Part shown: positions 1-7,976 of the stretch, one piece after another
Layout: each line of letters opens with the position of its first letter
Position numbering within the stretch: the first letter of the stretch is position 1
Origin: Stenotrophomonas maltophilia
GTDB lineage: Bacteria > Pseudomonadota > Gammaproteobacteria > Xanthomonadales > Xanthomonadaceae
Direction: 5' to 3'
DNA length: 64,000 bases
Assembly: GCA_002364755.1 (NCBI GenBank)
Contig: DEZI01000003.1
Coordinates: 66,852-130,851 of the forward strand
Translations under genes and position numbers: made by a program
Notes under the pieces: model-generated
What the model was told of the DNA's origin: nothing
Seen by the model: the letters and a program-made list of their open reading frames with translations, nothing else
Database searches by the model: none

Positions 1-60
1 TGCGGCTCACCCCCCGCAAACCCACAGTGCCCCGCCCTCGACAGTTGGCCGGCGGCTGTT

Positions 61-86
61 GGTGGGTGCCGACCGTTGGTCGGCAC
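61..86 (+). repeat. SMAG-like palindrome (GGTGGGTGCC variant)
   Basis: A 26-bp hairpin with stem GTGCCGACC/GGTCGGCAC around a short loop. The identical 26-mer occurs twice more at 57590-57659, and a G-for-C variant sits in each unit of the 12.3-kb array. It belongs with the short REP-like palindromes scattered between genes of Stenotrophomonas. Confidence 0.75.
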
Positions 87-111
87 ATCTGTCAGATATC
101 GAAGTTCATCT

Positions 112-150
112 GGGGTCAGAGCCCGTTGCGTAGCAACGGGATCCGCCCCC
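112..150. repeat. 39-bp palindrome family, copy 1
   Basis: Outer arms GGGGTCAGAGCCC and GGGATCCGCCCCC enclose an inner stem GTTGC/GCAAC with loop GTA. Three further copies, each exactly 39 bp, lie at 11541, 20256 and 20310; their outer arms agree but the inner 5-bp stem differs and is always self-complementary. Confidence 0.75.
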
Positions 151-421
151 TTTGCCGACAGATCGCGGAGAACTGTCGAAGGCGGGGTGGGTCCGGTTGA
201 GGGGGGGTGAGCGCCATGGATGGCGCGACCAAGCCCCCATGGATGGGTTTACGGCGTCCCCCTCAACCGGTGCTTACGCTCTGGCTCGAAGCAGGTGCAG
301 GGCTGCAAGCCCTGCCGTACTACCACCATTGGCCTACACATTCCTGGCTCATTCCGCTGCGATAATGCCCGCCAGGGGCGACGCGCAGCGGGCGCGGGCG
401 TAAGCAGAAGCAGGATGTAGC

Positions 422-2086
422 GTGGTCGGCAGGCAGTGGCGTTACGGAACGGGGGCGGTGCTGGTCGTGCTGCTGATGGTGCTCGCCGCGCCATGGCTCG
501 GCCATGCACGAACGGTCGAAAACGGCCGCGATTACCTGCTGGTCGGCGCCGCCACCGATGAGCCCACCCCGCATCGCGCCTGCACGCCGCAGATGCTTTC
601 CGGCGACCGCCAGCAGGTCACCGTCGACGCCCCGCCCGAAGGCTGGTCCGGCGAGCCGCAGGCGCTGGATGTGTTCAACGTATTCGCTGGCGAAGTACGC
701 CTCAAGCATGGCGACCGCGAAATCTGCGGCAACATGCACGACGCGCGCACCCGTGATTCGCGCTTCCGCGCTGGCATCGGCATGGTCGCGGTTCCGCCGG
801 CCGGCAGCCATGAACCGTTCGTGGTGTCCTGGCAGAAGCCGTTGAAGGCACGCTGGGTGCCGACGCTGCTGCTGGGTGCGCCCAGTCCCGTGCAGCAGAA
901 CGACACCGCGCGCCTGCTGGTGCGCGCGGCCTGCATCGCGGTGGCCATCGCCCTGGCGCTGTCGGCGCTGATGGCCTTCCTGACCACGCGTGACCGCATG
1001 TTCCTGTTCTACATTGCCGCTACCGTGGTGCTGGTGCTGTGGCAGTCCATCCTCGGTGGCCTCAGTGGCTACCCCGAACCCTGGCTGCCAATCGGCGACC
1101 GCGGTCCCTGGTGGCTGCTGTCGCTGACGGCGGCGACCCTGGCGCTGGTGCTGCCCGCGCTGTGGCGGCTCAACGGCGGTGACCGCGTGCTGCCGCGTTC
1201 GCGCCTGGCCCAGCAGCTGCTGCTGTGGGGCCTGATGGGCGTGGCCGTGCTCGTGCCTTGGCTGCAGCGGGAGCGTCTGGCGGTGGTGGCGCTTGTGCTG
1301 CAGGCCTGCTTCATCAGCGGCTGCCTGTTGTCGCTGGCCATGGGCGTATGGGCGCGCGTGCGCGGCGATGCCTGGGCCGTGGCCGGGCTGGCCTCGCTGT
1401 CGCCGATGCTGGTGCTGGTGGTGGCCGATGCGACCCTCGCTCAGTGGCTGTTCGAATACCGGGTGGAGGCGCTGCAGCTGGCTGTCACCTGGCTGCTGAT
1501 GATGGCCGCCTACGCGCTCAACCAGCGCCTGGGGCGGCTGCGCCAGCAGCGCGACGAGATGCGCCACCTGGCCGAGACCGACGTGCTGACCGGCCTGCCC
1601 AACCGCCGCGCCGGCCTGCAGCAGTTGGACCAGCAGCTGCAGCGGGTGCAGCGCGAGGGCGGCACGCTGGTGATCGGCTTCCTCGACATCGACCTGTTCA
1701 AGGACATCAACGACCGCCACGGGCACGCGGTCGGGGACCAGGTGCTGGTGGCCGTGGCCCAGGCGCTGCGTGCGGCCGTGCGCCACCAGGACGAGGTGGT
1801 GCGCATGGGCGGGGAAGAGTTCCTGCTGCTGCTGCCGGGCATGCCGCGAGACCTCGCCGCCACCCGCCTGGAGCAGCTGCGCCAGCGCATCACCGAACTG
1901 TGCCAGGAGCTGCAGGTGCCGGGCCTGGAAGTGACCGCCAGCATCGGCCTGGCGCAGTGGCGACCGGGCGAGGACGACCTGGCCGCCCTGCTGCGGCGGG
2001 CCGACCATGCCATGTACGTGGCCAAGCGCAGCGGTCGCAACCGGGTCTTCGACGGCGAAACCGTCGATCCATTGCTGCCGGCGTGA
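422..2086 (+). CDS. Membrane-bound GGDEF diguanylate cyclase
   Basis: Makes cyclic di-GMP from two GTP at the inner membrane, probably in response to a periplasmic signal. The 554-residue product has an N-terminal hydrophobic segment (about 7-26), a periplasmic stretch to about 160, then a run of roughly seven hydrophobic helices to about 365 (the 7TM-DISM plan), and a cytoplasmic GGDEF domain to about 545. The active-site motif is GGEEF at 463-467, and an RHQD motif just before it is the RxxD inhibitory site, so product inhibition is expected. The GTG start at 422 lies just before the hydrophobic segment. The upstream intergenic region shows no clear promoter. The ligand is unknown. Confidence 0.9.
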   Translation: MVGRQWRYGTGAVLVVLLMVLAAPWLGHARTVENGRDYLLVGAATDEPTPHRACTPQMLSGDRQQVTVDAPPEGWSGEPQALDVFNVFAGEVRLKHGDREICGNMHDARTRDSRFRAGIGMVAVPPAGSHEPFVVSWQKPLKARWVPTLLLGAPSPVQQNDTARLLVRAACIAVAIALALSALMAFLTTRDRMFLFYIAATVVLVLWQSILGGLSGYPEPWLPIGDRGPWWLLSLTAATLALVLPALWRLNGGDRVLPRSRLAQQLLLWGLMGVAVLVPWLQRERLAVVALVLQACFISGCLLSLAMGVWARVRGDAWAVAGLASLSPMLVLVVADATLAQWLFEYRVEALQLAVTWLLMMAAYALNQRLGRLRQQRDEMRHLAETDVLTGLPNRRAGLQQLDQQLQRVQREGGTLVIGFLDIDLFKDINDRHGHAVGDQVLVAVAQALRAAVRHQDEVVRMGGEEFLLLLPGMPRDLAATRLEQLRQRITELCQELQVPGLEVTASIGLAQWRPGEDDLAALLRRADHAMYVAKRSGRNRVFDGETVDPLLPA

Positions 2087-2120
2087 CCCGGGCGGGGCGG
2101 CGATGGCCGATAATGGGGCC

Positions 2121-2843
2121 ATGACCACCCGACTCAACAAATACATCGCCGAAACCGGCTTCTGCTCCCGCCGCGAGGCCGATCGTCTGATCGCCGCCCG
2201 CCGGGTCACCGTCAACGGCCATCCCGGCGGTACCGGCGCCGTGGTCGGCGAAGGTGACACCGTGCTGGTCGACGGCCAGCCGCTGCAGGTGCGCGTGGCC
2301 CGCAAGCCCGGCGCCCGCCGCCACGTCTACATCGTGCTGAACAAGCCGGTGGGCGTGACCTGCACCACCGAAAGCTCGGTCAAGGGCAACATCGTCGACT
2401 TCGTCGGCCACGAGCAGCGCATCTTCCCGATCGGCCGCCTGGACAAGGATTCCGAGGGCCTGATCCTGATGACCAGCAACGGCGACATCGTCAACCAGAT
2501 CCTGCGCGCCGAGAACGGCCACCAGAAGGAGTATCTGGTCGCGGTCAACAAGCCGGTCACCGATGAATTCCTGCGCGGCATGGCCCGCGGCGTGCGTGTC
2601 CACGACCAGATGACCCTGCCGTGCCGCACCTCGCGCATCGCCAAGTTCGGCTTCCGCATCACCCTGGAGCAGGGCCTGAACCGGCAGATCCGCCTGATGG
2701 CCGCCGCGTTCGATTACCGCGTCACCCAGCTGCGCCGCGTGCGCATCGACAACATCAAGATCGGTGCGCTGAAGCCGGGCCAGTGGCGCAACCTGACCGA
2801 ACAGGAACTGCGCGGGCTGCTGCCCAAGCAGCAGGACTGGTAA
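2121..2843 (+). CDS. rluF: 23S rRNA pseudouridine synthase, RluF-like
   Basis: Converts a specific uridine to pseudouridine in rRNA (or tRNA). The 240-residue protein has an N-terminal S4 RNA-binding domain (RLNKYIAETGFCSRREADRL) and the RluB/E/F-type catalytic motif GRLDKDSEGL, whose Asp is the nucleophile. The open frame extends upstream to 2007, but ATG 2121 places the S4 domain at the N terminus as in the family. A GATAAT hexamer ends only 6 bases before this ATG and there is no Shine-Dalgarno sequence, so the message may be leaderless. RluF is the closest fit by length and S4 domain; RluE lacks S4 and RluB is usually longer. Confidence 0.88.
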   Translation: MTTRLNKYIAETGFCSRREADRLIAARRVTVNGHPGGTGAVVGEGDTVLVDGQPLQVRVARKPGARRHVYIVLNKPVGVTCTTESSVKGNIVDFVGHEQRIFPIGRLDKDSEGLILMTSNGDIVNQILRAENGHQKEYLVAVNKPVTDEFLRGMARGVRVHDQMTLPCRTSRIAKFGFRITLEQGLNRQIRLMAAAFDYRVTQLRRVRIDNIKIGALKPGQWRNLTEQELRGLLPKQQDW

Positions 2844-2853
2844 CAGTCCCACT

Positions 2854-2879
2854 GTAGAGCCGAGCCCACGCTCGGCTGC
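2854..2879 (+). repeat. SMAG (GTAG) palindrome
   Basis: GTAG followed by the hairpin AGCCGAGCCCACGCTCGGCT, just after the rluF stop. The GTAG terminus plus stem-loop is the signature of the S. maltophilia SMAG repeat family and may end or stabilise the rluF message. Confidence 0.8.
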
Positions 2880-2957
2880 CCGTCAAGCGGCCCGCCCGGC
2901 AGGTCCGGGCGCGACATCAGCTAGACTCGACAGTGACCTGCCGGAACGTGACGCTGC

Positions 2958-4028
2958 ATGATCAAGCCCGACAAGCCGACTGATGAGTCCCGACGCCTGG
3001 AAGCGCTGCGTCGCTACCAGATCCTGGACTCGGAGCGCGAAAAATCCTTCGATGACCTGGTGGTCATCGCCAAGGCCGTGTGTGGCACGAGCATGGCCGC
3101 GGTCACCCTGATCGATGTTGAACGGCAGTGGTTCAAGTCGATCAACGGAACCTGGGCGGTCGAGCTGCCGCGTGACGATTCGATGTGCGGGCACGCGATC
3201 CTGAAACCGCGAGAGGTCATGGTGGTCGAGGATGCGCAGCAGGACGTCCGTTTCCACGACAACCCACTGGTCACCGGCGACCCGCACGTGCGCTTCTATG
3301 CCGGTGCGCCACTGATCAGCAGTGATGGTCAGCCATTGGGCACGCTGTGCGTGTTCGATCCTGAGCCCCAGTACCTGGATGCGAGCCAGGCCGAGGCACT
3401 GGCCGCGCTGTCGCGCCAGGTCATGCTGGTAATGGAACTGCGCCGCTTCGCGCGGGATATCCAGAGCCACATGGTGCAGCGCGACGATTACGAGCGCCTG
3501 CTGTCCGAGTACCACGACGTGCTGCTGGCGCAGAACGCCGACCTGACCGAACAGAGCCGCACCGACGCGCTGACCGGCCTGCCGAACCGGCGCGCCATGG
3601 CCGCCGCCCTGCAGGACGCGGTGACCAGCGCCGACGGCCAGCCGCGGCAGACCTGCGTGGCCCTGGTGGACATCGACCACTTCAAGCACATCAATGATTT
3701 CCAGGGCCATGCCACCGGCGACCGCGTGCTGGCCGAGCTGGGCGCGCTGCTGCGCTCGCATTTCTCCGGCCGCGGCATGGCCGCGCGCTATGGCGGCGAG
3801 GAATTCGTGGCGCTGATGCCGGATGTGGACCTGCGCACCGCCGAACTGCAGTGCGAGTTCCTGCGCATGGCCGTGGCCGCCCTGCCGCTGGGCTTCCCGG
3901 TGACGGTCAGCATCGGCGTGGCCCAGTACCAGGCGGGCGAAACCACCGACCAGACCCTGGCCCGTGCCGACGCCGCGCTGTACCGGGCCAAAGGCAACGG
4001 CCGCAACCGGGTGGAACTGGCGTCTTAG
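2958..4028 (+). CDS. GAF-GGDEF diguanylate cyclase (soluble)
   Basis: A 356-residue cytoplasmic protein with an N-terminal GAF domain (about 20-165, starting LRRYQILDSEREKSFDDL, typical of GAF-GGDEF proteins) and a GGDEF domain (about 195-355). The catalytic motif is GGEEF near residue 279. The residues where the RxxD inhibitory site should be read SGRG, so allosteric product inhibition looks absent, unlike the cyclases at 422 and 40871. No membrane segment or signal peptide is visible. The ATG at 2958 matches the usual family N terminus. It stands alone in its own transcription unit. The GAF ligand cannot be told from sequence. Confidence 0.9.
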   Translation: MIKPDKPTDESRRLEALRRYQILDSEREKSFDDLVVIAKAVCGTSMAAVTLIDVERQWFKSINGTWAVELPRDDSMCGHAILKPREVMVVEDAQQDVRFHDNPLVTGDPHVRFYAGAPLISSDGQPLGTLCVFDPEPQYLDASQAEALAALSRQVMLVMELRRFARDIQSHMVQRDDYERLLSEYHDVLLAQNADLTEQSRTDALTGLPNRRAMAAALQDAVTSADGQPRQTCVALVDIDHFKHINDFQGHATGDRVLAELGALLRSHFSGRGMAARYGGEEFVALMPDVDLRTAELQCEFLRMAVAALPLGFPVTVSIGVAQYQAGETTDQTLARADAALYRAKGNGRNRVELAS

Positions 4029-4139
4029 CCCATCGCGTCGGGATGGGGCCGGACGGTCCGCCCTGTGCGGGTGACGGGCCCGTCGCAGCCCCTGCGATAC
4101 CCTCATCGCACCATGACGCTCCCTGCGAGGACGCCACGC

Positions 4140-5300
4140 ATGCTGCAGACCCTGGCCATTGCCCACTACCGTTCGCTGCACAGCCTGGTATTGCCGCTGC
4201 AGCAGTTGAACGTTGTCACCGGCGACAACGGCAGCGGCAAATCCAGTCTTTACCGTGCACTGCGCCTGCTGGCCGAAACCGCGCAGGGCGGGGTGGCCGC
4301 CGTGCTGGCCCGCGAAGGCGGGCTGGCGTCGGCGCTGTGGGCAGGCCCGGAGAACATCGACCCGCGGGTGTCGCGGGGTGAGATTCCGCTGCAGGGAGGC
4401 CCCCGGCAGGAGTCGGTGGGGTTGAAACTAGGCTTTGCCACGGATGACTTCGGCTATGCCATCGACCTGGGCTACCCGCCACCGAGCCCCTCCGCGTTCG
4501 CGCGCGATCCACAGATCAAAGCCGAGGCGATCTGGGCCGGCCCGTTCCTGCGCAGCGCCAGTCTGCTGGTGGACCGCCGAGGCGCGCTTTTGCGGCAGCG
4601 CCATGGCGCCGGATGGGACGTGGTCGATGACCGCCTGTCTCTGTTCGACAGCCTGTTCACCCAGGCCGGTGATCCGCAGCGCATGCCCGAGGCCATCGCG
4701 CTGCGCGAGTACATCCGCCGCTGGCGTTTCTACGATCACTTCCGCAGCGATGCCGATGCGCCCGCGCGGCAGCCGGCGATGGCTACGCGCACGCCGGTGC
4801 TGCACCACGATGGGCGCGACCTTGCCGTCGCTTGGGTGACGATCCTTGAAATCGGTGATCCGCAGGCCCTTGCACGCACCGTCGACGATGCATTCCAGGG
4901 CGCGACGGTGAGCTTTCAGGAAGGTGATGGAAGGCTGGCCCTGCGCTTCCATCAACCCGGCCTGCTGCGTCCGCTGTCGATGGCCGAACTGTCCGACGGT
5001 ACGCTGCGCTTTCTGTTGCTGGCCGCTGCGTTGCATACGCCGCGGCCACCGCCGCTGCTGGTACTCAACGAGCCGGAAACCAGCCTCCATCCTGACCTGC
5101 TGCCCGCACTCGCGCGTTTGATCATCGCCGCCCGTGCGCGCAGCCAGGTGTGGGTGGTGTCCCATTCCAGTCGGCTCATCGCAGCACTGGAACAGGCGCC
5201 GGACTGCCACTCGTTGCATCTGCACAAGGAACAGGGCCGCACGCTGTTGAGTGGTCAGGGGTTGCTTGACGCTCCCGCATGGCATTGGCCGCGGCGTTGA
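4140..5300 (+). CDS. AAA-family (AAA15/AAA21) ATPase
   Basis: A 386-residue ABC/SMC-like ATPase of the predicted-ATPase class. It has a P-loop GDNGSGKSSLYRAL near the N terminus, a Walker B stretch LVLNEPETSLHPDL, a switch histidine in VVSHSSRLI and a degenerate signature region (ELSDGTLRFL). It lacks the Zn hook of Rad50 and the TOPRIM domain of OLD nucleases. The frame stays open to 4065, but ATG 4140 puts the first beta strand of the ATPase core at the N terminus, as in the family. Homologues occur singly or with defence genes; no partner gene is adjacent here, so its role is unknown. Confidence 0.8.
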   Translation: MLQTLAIAHYRSLHSLVLPLQQLNVVTGDNGSGKSSLYRALRLLAETAQGGVAAVLAREGGLASALWAGPENIDPRVSRGEIPLQGGPRQESVGLKLGFATDDFGYAIDLGYPPPSPSAFARDPQIKAEAIWAGPFLRSASLLVDRRGALLRQRHGAGWDVVDDRLSLFDSLFTQAGDPQRMPEAIALREYIRRWRFYDHFRSDADAPARQPAMATRTPVLHHDGRDLAVAWVTILEIGDPQALARTVDDAFQGATVSFQEGDGRLALRFHQPGLLRPLSMAELSDGTLRFLLLAAALHTPRPPPLLVLNEPETSLHPDLLPALARLIIAARARSQVWVVSHSSRLIAALEQAPDCHSLHLHKEQGRTLLSGQGLLDAPAWHWPRR

Positions 5301-5309
5301 CGCCGCGCG

Positions 5310-6257
5310 TCACTCGGCGATGTTGCGCGCCTCGGCCGTGCCCAGGATCTCCGGGTGCTGCACCCGCTTGCGACGGTTCAACAGAGGGTGCAGGAACACC
5401 GCACCGACGATGATCGCCACGCCCAGGTAGAACCACGGCGTCACTTCATGCTGTTCGCGCAGCAGCGCCACCGCCAGCAGCACGGCATAGACCGGCTCCA
5501 GGTTGGTCACCAGCTGCACGGTGTAGGCGCTCAGATGGCGCAGGGCGACCAAGGCCAGGGCAAACGGCAGCAGCGTGCAGACCCCCGCCAGCACCAGCAG
5601 CAGGATGCCGTCGTGCAGGTTGGGCACCACCCACAGCGGGCTGGCCAGTGCCGGCAGCAGGTACGGCAGCACCGGTGCCAGCAGGGTCAGGGTGAGGGTG
5701 CCGGCGCCCAGTTCCAGCGCGGTGACCGTCAGCGGGTCGGCATGGCTGACCATGCGCTTGTTGAGCGAGCCGAACACCGCCACCAGCAGCGCCGACAGCG
5801 CACCGACCAGCACGCCCAGGCGCATGCCATCGGGCACACCGCCGACTACCAGGGCCACGCCCGGCAGCACCGCCAGGCCGAAGGCGAGTTCGCGCAGCTG
5901 GAACGGGCGCTTGGCCACCCAGGGTTCGATGATGGAGGTGAACACCGGCGCCAGCGCGATGCAGGTGGCGGCCACCGAGGCATTGGCCAGCTTCACTGCG
6001 CCATAGAAGGTCAGCCAGTGCAGGGCGACCAGCGCACCGATGCCAGCATAACCGGCCACCAGCCGCAGGGGCAGGGTGCGCAGCCCGCGCCATACGCGCG
6101 GCAGCAGGGCCAGCATCGCTACCACCAGCAGCATGCGCCACCACACCAGCGGCAGGGCGGGCAGGGTGATCAGCTTGCCGAGGATGGCGGTGACACCCCA
6201 CAACAGGACACAGAAATGGATCTGCCAGAGCGCTTTGCGGGTGTCGGGGGTTGTCAT
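5310..6257 (-). CDS. EamA/DMT-family transporter
   Basis: A 315-residue inner-membrane protein with two EamA halves of about five helices each, the fold of drug/metabolite transporters that export amino acids, metabolites or drugs. The frame begins with a TTG at 6275; the ATG at 6257 (MTTPDTRKALWQ) is the better start, giving a short cytosolic lead before the first helix. It converges on the AAA ATPase gene with 9 bases between stops and is divergent from the Pr6Pr membrane gene. The substrate is not predictable. Confidence 0.87.
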   Translation of the reverse strand: MTTPDTRKALWQIHFCVLLWGVTAILGKLITLPALPLVWWRMLLVVAMLALLPRVWRGLRTLPLRLVAGYAGIGALVALHWLTFYGAVKLANASVAATCIALAPVFTSIIEPWVAKRPFQLRELAFGLAVLPGVALVVGGVPDGMRLGVLVGALSALLVAVFGSLNKRMVSHADPLTVTALELGAGTLTLTLLAPVLPYLLPALASPLWVVPNLHDGILLLVLAGVCTLLPFALALVALRHLSAYTVQLVTNLEPVYAVLLAVALLREQHEVTPWFYLGVAIIVGAVFLHPLLNRRKRVQHPEILGTAEARNIAE

Positions 6258-6336
6258 CGGTGTATTGTGCGGCAAGCACGGGGTGGCCGGCGATGGGGAG
6301 GGCCGCCTGCTGCATTACGTCCACGGAGTTCCTGCC

Positions 6337-6948
6337 ATGCCTGCCGACCGTTTGCTGCGGGGTTGGGCCGCGCTGACCGCGCTGGTCGCCGCCACACTAC
6401 TGCTGCTGCAGTACCTGTTGCTGGTCAACCGCCCCGGCGGCAGCGTGGGCATCGCCGCGGCGACGCTGCGGTTCTTCGGCTACTTCACCATCCTCAGCAA
6501 CCTGGCCGTGTGCCTGGGCTCCCTGCGCCTGGCCTCGGGGCGAGCGCTGCGGGCGACCGCGGCGGCGCTGCTGGCGCTGTGCATCGGCGTGACCGGCCTG
6601 ATCTATGCAGTGGCCCTGCAGGGGCTGTGGCAGCCCACCGGCCTGCAGTGGTGGGTCGACATGGGCCTGCACTACGCCGTGCCGCTGCTGTACCTGGGCG
6701 GCTGGCTGCTGCTGTTGCCGCATGGAAGCCTGCGCTGGCGCGCGCTGGGCAGGGTGCTGCTGGCGCCGGTGGCCTACCTGGGCTGGGCAATGCTGGTGGC
6801 CGCGCTGATCGGGCAGGCCCCGTATCCTTTCCTGGAATGGCAGCGGATCGGCCCTGCCGCGTTCGCGCTCAACGTGCTGCGCGTGGCCGGCGTATTCGTG
6901 CTGGGCTGGACGCTGCTGTGGGCGCTGGATCGCTGGCGCCGTCGCTGA
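6337..6948 (+). CDS. Pr6Pr-family integral membrane protein
   Basis: A 203-residue protein that is almost entirely hydrophobic, with six predicted transmembrane helices, matching the Pr6Pr (FAR-17a/AIG1-like) membrane family of unknown function. The ATG at 6337 follows a GGAG Shine-Dalgarno 8-9 bases upstream and begins just before the first helix; an open frame from 6076 upstream is antisense to the EamA gene. The last 80 bases overlap the convergent DUF72 gene. No catalytic residues stand out and no function is assigned. Confidence 0.75.
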   Translation: MPADRLLRGWAALTALVAATLLLLQYLLLVNRPGGSVGIAAATLRFFGYFTILSNLAVCLGSLRLASGRALRATAAALLALCIGVTGLIYAVALQGLWQPTGLQWWVDMGLHYAVPLLYLGGWLLLLPHGSLRWRALGRVLLAPVAYLGWAMLVAALIGQAPYPFLEWQRIGPAAFALNVLRVAGVFVLGWTLLWALDRWRRR

Positions 6949-7732
6949 GCCGCTGCAGGGCCATCGCGGCGGCGGGATTGCGTGCCTTGCCCGCGCCGAT
7001 GCACAGCAGGTAGACCTCGCGCGGCTGCGGCACCGCCGGTTCGGCGAGGCAGGGCAGGTCGTCCACGGGTTCGCCGCGTGACCAGCGCCGTGCACGTTCG
7101 GCCCAGCGCTGTTGCTGCGGACGCGGCAGGCCTTCGCGCAGGCGCGCCTGGCTGCGCTTGATCCGCGCGTAGACGAAGCTGGCGCTGACGTCGCCGTGCA
7201 GCGGGGCCTCGTCACTGTCCTCGATCACCAGGGCCACGCCATGGCGGCGCGCGGCGGTGACCAGCGCGGGGCCGTGCACGTGCGCGTTGCGCACTTCCAG
7301 CGCGTGCTGCAGCGGCACGCCCTGCAGCGTCTTCGGCAGCGCGGCCATCAGCGCTTCCAGTGCCACCGCATCGGCCGGGTGCTTCGGGTCGAACTGCCAC
7401 AGCAGCGGACCCAGCCGATCCCCCAGCGCCAGCGCGGCCTGCAGGAACGGCGCAGCCGCGTCAACGGTGGAGGACAGGTCGCGGCGCTGCACGAGGTAGC
7501 GCGGCGCCTTCATCGAGAATCGGAATCCATCCGGCGTCTGTGCCACCCACCGGGCGCACTGCGCTCGGGTGGGCGTGCGGTAGAACGTGCCGTTGATCTC
7601 GATGCAGCGCAGCGCGTGGCTGGCGTGCGCCAGCTCCTCGCGCTGTGGCAACCCTTCGGGATAGAACATGCCGCCGCGCCACTCCGGGAACACCCAGCCG
7701 CCGATGCCGCAGCGGATCGCGGCGGGCGTCAC
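6869..7732 (-). CDS. DUF72 (YecE-like) protein
   Basis: A 287-residue DUF72 protein, a TIM-barrel-like family of unknown function found in bacteria and archaea. Family signatures are IRCGIGGWVFPEWRGGMFYP at the N terminus and EINGTFYRTPT, FRFSMKAP and VYARIKR further on. The GTG start at 7732 overlaps the TGA of the small upstream frame (GTGA), implying translational coupling. The conserved part ends around NPAAAMAL; the last 25 or so residues run antisense over the end of the Pr6Pr gene and look like non-conserved read-on. Confidence 0.83.
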   Translation of the reverse strand: MTPAAIRCGIGGWVFPEWRGGMFYPEGLPQREELAHASHALRCIEINGTFYRTPTRAQCARWVAQTPDGFRFSMKAPRYLVQRRDLSSTVDAAAPFLQAALALGDRLGPLLWQFDPKHPADAVALEALMAALPKTLQGVPLQHALEVRNAHVHGPALVTAARRHGVALVIEDSDEAPLHGDVSASFVYARIKRSQARLREGLPRPQQQRWAERARRWSRGEPVDDLPCLAEPAVPQPREVYLLCIGAGKARNPAAAMALQRLSDGASDPAPTAASSPARIRRPRAAR

Positions 7733-7866
7733 TGGCCGTGGTCCGCAGGCCAGGGAACGTAGCTGGCGGACGCCCGCTGCAGCCAGTCGATGGCGGCCCG
7801 TGCATCGCGGCAGCGCAGGAACGCAACGATGGTGGAACCGCTGCTGGATGGATCGCTGTGGACCAT
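7729..7866 (-). pseudogene. Glyoxalase/VOC-family remnant (45 aa)
   Basis: An ATG-started 45-codon frame whose residues IVAFLRCRDARAAIDWLQRA resemble the first strand and helix of PhnB/glyoxalase-like VOC proteins (pattern PxLRYRDAxAAIDWLxRAFG). It then stops with TGA, where VOC proteins normally continue for about 100 more residues with the metal ligands. It overlaps the DUF72 start by 4 bases, so the stump may now serve only to deliver ribosomes to that gene. It could instead be a real short protein. Confidence 0.5.
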
Positions 7867-7976
7867 GACACCCCTCCTATGGCACACGGCAGGATCGGCC
7901 GGCGGCCGTTACCATCGCGCGAAACCCCGGTGACGGCCTGCACATGGCCGCAACCCCTGTTCGGAGATGGTGCTGG

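Larger units (their letters stand above)
1..421. other. Intergenic region with several palindromes, no gene seen
   Basis: No reading frame here has a convincing start, codon pattern or family resemblance. The stretch holds a SMAG-like hairpin (61-86), a 39-bp palindrome (112-150), two adjacent hairpins centred on CCATGGATGG sequences (about 205-265) and a 19-bp hairpin GCAGGGCTGCAAGCCCTGC (about 298-317). It probably ends one gene to the left of the window and carries the promoter of the diguanylate cyclase gene starting at 422. Confidence 0.6.

Noticed and set aside
320..2305. 661-codon minus-strand frame opposite the first diguanylate cyclase
   Set aside because: Low-complexity Gln/His/Arg-rich translation with no family features; the opposite strand has a clear GGDEF protein.
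7944..7976. Upstream ATG (7944) for the serine hydrolase
   Set aside because: It would precede the signal peptide with 11 residues including Arg/Trp/Cys; ATG 7977 has GGAG at good spacing.
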